From contig MZZL01000393.1 of the NCBI GenBank assembly GCA_002749535.1, forward strand, positions 930,739-994,738: 64,000 nt of DNA, written 5' to 3'. Of the stretch, positions 59,290-64,000 are shown piece by piece. The stretch is from Apophysomyces variabilis. Taxonomy: Eukaryota > Mucoromycota > Mucoromycetes > Mucorales > Mucoraceae. The position numbers were made by a program, and so were the translations under genes. Position 1 is the stretch's first letter. Each line of letters begins with the position of its first letter. Under the pieces are notes generated by a model. That model saw nothing but the letters and a program-made list of their open reading frames with translations, was not told where the DNA came from and did no database searches.

Positions 59290-60744
59290 GTCTTATTTAT
59301 ACTGTGAGCGGTTATTAGATCGTAGTTTCTTTGACACAGATAATAAACCAATCAGTAAACATATTCATGACGAAGAAAAGTTTTTCATTGGGATAGTCAA
59401 TGGTAGATTTTCGTTTAGTCATGGTAAAGAGGTTATCTCTGAGTTCCTGAGTCTGGACTGTGTCTTTATTCAACAGGTTTCAAACTGTTATTGTGTCAGA
59501 TCGACTTCAGGTTCAAGAAGAAGTCTTTTTTACGATCTCCGCTTTATTCTTATTGGTCTGTGTGTATGTCGAAATACGACAAAGTCGATTTCATTAAGGG
59601 ATAAATTGTTAAGAGCATTAGATATATCATTATTCTAGCTTACACACTCTGGAGGCATCTTATAAAGGCTTGCAAATTGCTTTCTTTTTCGAGCTAAGGA
59701 TTCTATGGCAGAATATGTGAATGACATTGTGTTTCAAACTAACACTATTGAATTTGTTAAGTTTATTAAGTTTATTCAGTGGTCGTAATGAGCGCAATAA
59801 ATAATAAATGTGTCCGCCTTGCCCAGATCAATCTCTTAAGATTTGCAAGCTAAGAAAAACCTTTTATAGGGTCAAATGAAACAAAAATGGTGATGGTATG
59901 GACAGTATCAGAGAAGGTGTAAGTAACAAGAGCATTTTTGCAACGAAGAATCAAGCGCTATTACGCTGGATAAAGACATTGATGCGACGGACAGCTTTTG
60001 AGAAGATATCTATATCCATTAAGCATGTGGATTGAATGGAAGGCCTGTATTAGAGAAAATAAATTCAACAGACTCGGCGCTTAAAGAAACTGGAGCCAAT
60101 TATCTCAAGAAGGGAAGCATTATGTTGTTTGAGCCTACTAATTTCAGCCTCGGCAGAAGCAAGTTTTGCTTTTGACTGTTTAATACTGAGCATGGGAAGA
60201 GCTGGCGGATATGAATGCATTTTTGCTAATAAGCTAAAGCAGTATCTAAGATAACAGAAGCAGAAAAAGGACGACATTGAAAATTTTCATTTGTTGCAAC
60301 ATTAAATTCCAATGGGCTATGACTTTGACTTTCATAATTTGCGAAAATATTTTTAATTATGATTGATTACGATCTCACCATAGACATAGCAATTTAGCAT
60401 TGTTTCTGAATTGTCTTTTTAGATTTAGCTATATGACAGCTCTTTTTAACATGACATTTGAGATATGCAAAGCATAGTCAATAAAGTAGTGCATGTAAAT
60501 GTTAACAGAAAAGAGAACAGTAAGAATACTGTGAGATTTGGTATATCCTTCTTTAGAGTAGAAGTTGGTGTTGTATCCAAAAGGATAATAACCCTAAATA
60601 CAGCTAAACTATAATAAGATTATCTATATCAGAGATTCTATGTCAAGTACTTCCCTGAAATCTGGATAGAAGCTGTATACAATAAGACTAGTAATTGACA
60701 CTATTAAAAGTCACATCATGATAGCTGAGATAGTGTAGAAAAAG
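59290..60744. other. AT-rich, truncated retroelement flank
   Basis: The missing reverse transcriptase and gag would be expected here but no trace was read. A 70-codon minus-strand frame (60065-60277) has a short coiled-coil-like piece (AKLASAEAEISRLKQHNASL) of unknown origin. Confidence 0.35.
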
Positions 60745-60960
60745 TATAAATAAGAGAGTTGTATTGAGAATATAGCCATATTCCAGTCTCACAGCATTTT
60801 ACTGTTCGCATCATTTCTTATTTATTTGATCCCGCTACCACAGTTGGTTCCTTTTACATGTCTCGACTAGTAAAATTGGATTTAGAGCACCGATTGTGAC
60901 TGGGCTTCATTTGATATCTTGTTGATCACTTGCGGATACAACAGCAGATACAATAGTTCA
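60745..60960. repeat. LTR-like repeat, head-to-head copy C
   Basis: The left part (about 60745-60806) carries CAGTCTCACAGCATTTTACT in the plus orientation, like the 3' part of copy A. The right part (about 60843-60960) carries the 5' part of the same repeat on the minus strand (CTAGTAAAATTGGATTTAG and TTGATCACTTGCGGATACAA). Two LTR-like fragments therefore meet in opposite orientation. The minus-strand part has the orientation expected for the 5' LTR of the chromovirus. Confidence 0.55.
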
Positions 60961-61414
60961 GACTTAGCTATATGATAGCTCTTTTTGACATGACATTAAT
61001 AATTATCAATTATTACTAATCTACTATGATCTATAAGAGCTTACAAGTTCTCTGGTTAATGACATCTGTTTAATTATACAGTACAAACAATGTAAATATT
61101 AGTAGTAAAATGGTTGTAAATCATAATTAATCTTTTACTTTCTAAATAACCTTCAGTTAAAATTTTTAACGCATTTTACTGACCATTCTATTACTAATTC
61201 TTCAGCAACTATTTATAAAAGTAAAGGTACCTCTTCAGTATCTTGCTTGCTTTAGCATACATGTTTTAAAGTAACTTTTATCTTAGCATTTATAGTAAAA
61301 CTTTACAACTGTAAGAAATATTCTAATTTTAAAGCACCGGCTACACTTTGTTTTGCGTTTGTAATCAGTTAAGATTAAGAAAAGAAATAAGGTAATACCA
61401 CCATGCTCTAATAA
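60961..61414. other. AT-rich, nothing recognised
   Basis: No gene or repeat recognised. Confidence 0.4.
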
Positions 61415-61600
61415 TTGTTGTATCTAAAAATGATCAACAAGATATTAAATGGAGCTCAGTTACAATCGGTGTTCTAAATCCAATTTTACTAGTCGAGACA
61501 TATAAAAGAAACTAACTTCTACTCTAAATGAAGAATATACTAAAGTCTCTCAGTATTTTACTGTTCCCTTTTTTTCTCGCTATTTACATGCTTGACCTTC
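61415..61600 (+). repeat. LTR-like repeat, copy B
   Basis: The block TTGTTGTATCTAAAAATGAT to CTCAGTATTTTACTGTTCCC matches copy A in order and orientation with scattered substitutions, including the shared CTAAATCCAATTTTACTAG and ACATATAAAAG. The divergence suggests an older insertion. Confidence 0.6.
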
Positions 61601-62375
61601 TTGACTTTTACCTACGTATCGCAATAATAACTTTATTTAACATACAGAATCTTAAAGATTACTTATTATTAACATAGTTTTATAAACGTTAACAAGTATA
61701 AAAAGTCACATAGGCTTAAAAACTATCAATATTACTAATTGTAAAGGCATCTTGCCTTTTTCACTTATGTTGCTAAGCTTAATTTTTTGCTCATTTTTGT
61801 AAAGAAGTTTTACTTGCCAAACAAGTTCTAAAACTATCTACAGTTATAATATTTTAAGTGCCGCCTTCCAAACTTTGTAAAATTATTCTAATTTATCTAA
61901 AAAACCAAATCATTACTTTTTTGCTTTACTGATCAGTTCTAAGAGAATTAGATAGAATTATTAATACGTGACACTATATATCTCTAAATTGGTTTTTGTT
62001 ATTGAAATTTGTATAATAATAAATTTTATAAAGCTACAAACGTTAATTCTTATATGAACAAAAGTTATAATAGCATTACAGATGATGTCGCTATTATCAA
62101 CATCTGCTGAGACTTAACCCATTAACACGCTGAGTATATAATGATTGTAAACATGTAAAATTTCTCTGCAACTTTATAAAAAGATCGAAACAATCTCTGT
62201 TTTCATACAATGTAATCACTTATTACTATTTAAAGTTAAATCGGAATACAAAATATAGTCGATGTCATCAAAATAGTGGCCTTTCAACCAATAAGATAAA
62301 AGCCTTTGACAATATATTGATAGTTTTTCTTTTGAATGCAGACTCATTTTTATAATTCACAACATTTACATCTAA
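61601..62375. other. AT-rich region up to the methyltransferase promoter
   Basis: No gene recognised. The last few hundred bases should include the promoter of the SET-domain gene. Confidence 0.4.
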
Positions 62376-64000
62376 ATGACGCTGGGCGAAGATGAATATT
62401 ATGTAAGGTGACATGGCGTAGATCTTTGAGATCTGAATTCTGCGATGCAATGATAACTGAGACGGCTTGATCATAATAGGTCAAACGAGTGGCAGGGAGA
62501 AAATATAACGTAGGTATCTCTAACTTCATAGTCACGTATGTCAATTATATGACTTCCCTTGTAATGGTCATTATGAAAAAAAAAACAGGGGAAGACAGCA
62601 TTATATCTCATTGAATGGGAGGGATATTCGCTAGAGCATAACACGTGGGAAGCAGCAGAGAATCTTCTTAGTGGCAATGATGCTATGATCAAAGCATTTG
62701 AGCAACAACTTGTACAAGAAAACCCAAATCAAAAAAGTATTTTGAGCGTTCACAGCAAAACATTACTGAAAAACACTTGGGATCCGGACGATAATGAAGT
62801 TAATTATGCGGAAAGTTCGAAATCGAAGACGCGAAAGAAAGAAAAAGAGGTTGCGTTAGCTCCCAAACGACCACAAGTATTGGATCATGAAATCGACGGA
62901 TTGATATCAAGGAAGCTTGTGAAGCTAAGGAAGGGCGAGGTAATATTTTAGATGGATCAATAGATATATGTTAGCTAATTTCTAGGTTTCTTGCAGAGCG
63001 GTATTGAAAAGAGTGTACTCAAAAAATTTGAGAAATCGATTAAGGCTTCAAAAGAAAAAGCACAGGTATGAGGGAGACGCGAGATATCACATGCTTTTAA
63101 GGTGGCTAAGTGACACGTTTATCGACAGACATATAACCAATACCCGTTAATCGATCTCAAACCAGATGTCAAGGTCTTTAAAAATGTCAATCCACCAGTG
63201 ACAGTTGTGAACGAGGTGGACGACGAGCCATTTCCTGCCGAATTCGTTTATGTTGACCGTCTTGTCCACGCTGCAGATGTCCCTGAACCCGATCCCGAGT
63301 TCCTTATAGGATGTCAAGATTGTGATACTAACTGTCGACATGGATCATTTACAAGCGTGCCGGAATCAGTATGTCACGAATATTCCTCTTATAACCGACA
63401 CGGACATGTCACTATCGCCCCAGGAGCGTCCATTACCGAGTGCAATCAGCGATGTTGTTGTGGTCCAAACTGCTACAACCGTGTGGTTCAACGAGGAAGG
63501 AAATTGCCGCTCCAAATTTTCAAGACGAAATCGAAAGGCTGGGGTGTGCGAGCAATGGCTGACATAAAATGCGGAAAATTTGTGGAAGAATACACTGGTG
63601 AGGTGGTGACGAACGTGGAAGGTGAATTTCGGGGTCAAATATACGATAAGCTGGGGTACAGCTACCTATTTGATATGGATTATGCGGAAGACAATGATAC
63701 ACCTGCCAAATATACCATTGATTCATATGTGCTTGGGAACGCCAGTCATTTCTTCAACCATTCCTGTACTCCGAATATAGGCGTCTATGCTGTTTTTTAC
63801 GACAGTGCTGCTGCAGATTATCATCGACTGGCGTTCTTTGCTGTTCGTGATATTAAAAAAGGAGAAGAATTGACTTTTGACTACACTGGTGATAGAGCAA
63901 GTCAACAGCAAGCGTCGGAAGGCAGCAGTAAGAAACTGAAGAAGACCGGAAGGTTTCCGTGTCATTGTGAGGAAAGCGGATGCCGTAAATGGATCTATTT
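62376..64000 (+). CDS. clr4: Histone H3K9 methyltransferase, Clr4/SUV39 type (3' end cut by window)
   Basis: Exons 62376-62402, 62480-62509, 62589-62939, 62997-63065 and 63129 to the window end give about 449 residues. The chromodomain is assembled from three exons: MTLGEDEYY, VKRVAGRKYN (a 30-base exon) and GKTALYLIEWEGYSLEHNTW. A Lys-rich linker leads to the Cys-rich pre-SET domain (CQDCDTNCRHG, CNQRCCCGPNCYNRVVQRG). The SET domain has KSKGWGVRAMADI for cofactor binding, the catalytic FFNHSCTPNIGVY and ELTFDYTGD. The post-SET cysteines begin (FPCHCEESGCRKWIY) as the window ends, so only a few residues are missing. The enzyme methylates histone H3 lysine 9 and, with its chromodomain reading the mark, spreads heterochromatin. 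An in-frame TAA just before the ATG supports the start. Confidence 0.93.

Noticed and set aside
62471..62692. Minus-strand frame with DIRDYEVRDTY, resembling a chromodomain start
   Set aside because: It lies on the opposite strand inside introns and exon 3 of the methyltransferase gene; the plus-strand exons already complete the chromodomain.
1..64000. tRNA, rRNA or CRISPR features
   Set aside because: No cloverleaf with a T-loop GTTCGAA context, no rRNA-like block and no regularly spaced repeats were found by eye; a tRNA scan would be decisive.

Overview
The window looks like nuclear DNA of an early-diverging filamentous fungus, most likely Mucoromycota (Mucorales-like). Coding genes are broken by short introns of about 45 to 95 bases with fungal splice sites. 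The gene set is fungal: CreC/WDR20-type WD40 protein, CCH1-type calcium channel, Pex22, secreted aspartic proteases, CTI6-like PHD protein, Clr4-type H3K9 methyltransferase. The transposon relics (Fanzor, a fungal DDE family, a chromovirus) are also types common in that phylum. The taxonomic call is an inference from gene content. I saw no rRNA, tRNA or CRISPR array. There are two runs of N (12273-13062 and 32446-32806).

Layout. 2312-7436 is a compact + strand run: CreC/WDR20-like protein, a bHLH transcription factor, and CTP:phosphocholine cytidylyltransferase. 8446-9249 is an unrecognised minus-strand gene. 9.3-16.6 kb is a mobile-element graveyard: a non-autonomous Mutator-like element with a 9-bp target duplication, a broken DDE transposase with an assembly gap inside it, and directly behind it a broken Fanzor (eukaryotic TnpB relative). 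17.3-23.0 kb holds a PHD-finger protein and an acidic protein of unknown function, both minus strand. 23.8-32.2 kb is a tandem array of three secreted, probably GPI-anchored aspartic proteases, all minus strand, all with an intron that splits the serine codon after the first catalytic DTG. 34.3-36.7 kb encodes a small single-pass membrane protein and Pex22. 37.6-46.0 kb is one large minus-strand gene for a four-domain CCH1-type calcium channel. 46.3-49.9 kb holds a transposase-like helix-turn-helix ORF ending in a perfect hairpin and a second, different Fanzor relic. 50.3-53.1 kb has a small unknown gene and the E2 subunit of mitochondrial pyruvate dehydrogenase. 53.7-62.3 kb is AT-rich, poor in genes and full of repeats, with a 5'-truncated chromovirus (integrase plus chromodomain) and dispersed LTR-like copies. 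The window ends inside the last codons of a chromodomain-SET histone H3K9 methyltransferase.

How it fits together. The CreC-like protein, calcium channel, PDH E2 and Pex22 serve ordinary regulation, signalling and metabolism. The bHLH gene lies 182 bases before the phosphatidylcholine-synthesis gene, which is suggestive because bHLH factors control phospholipid genes in yeast. The most unusual content is the pair of Fanzor relics. Both keep codons for the catalytic RuvC residues despite frameshifts, and both have a 6-bp hairpin with the stop codon in its loop, a possible trace of the 3' guide-RNA end. The heterochromatin methyltransferase gene sits at the edge of the AT-rich repeat block that its product would be expected to silence.
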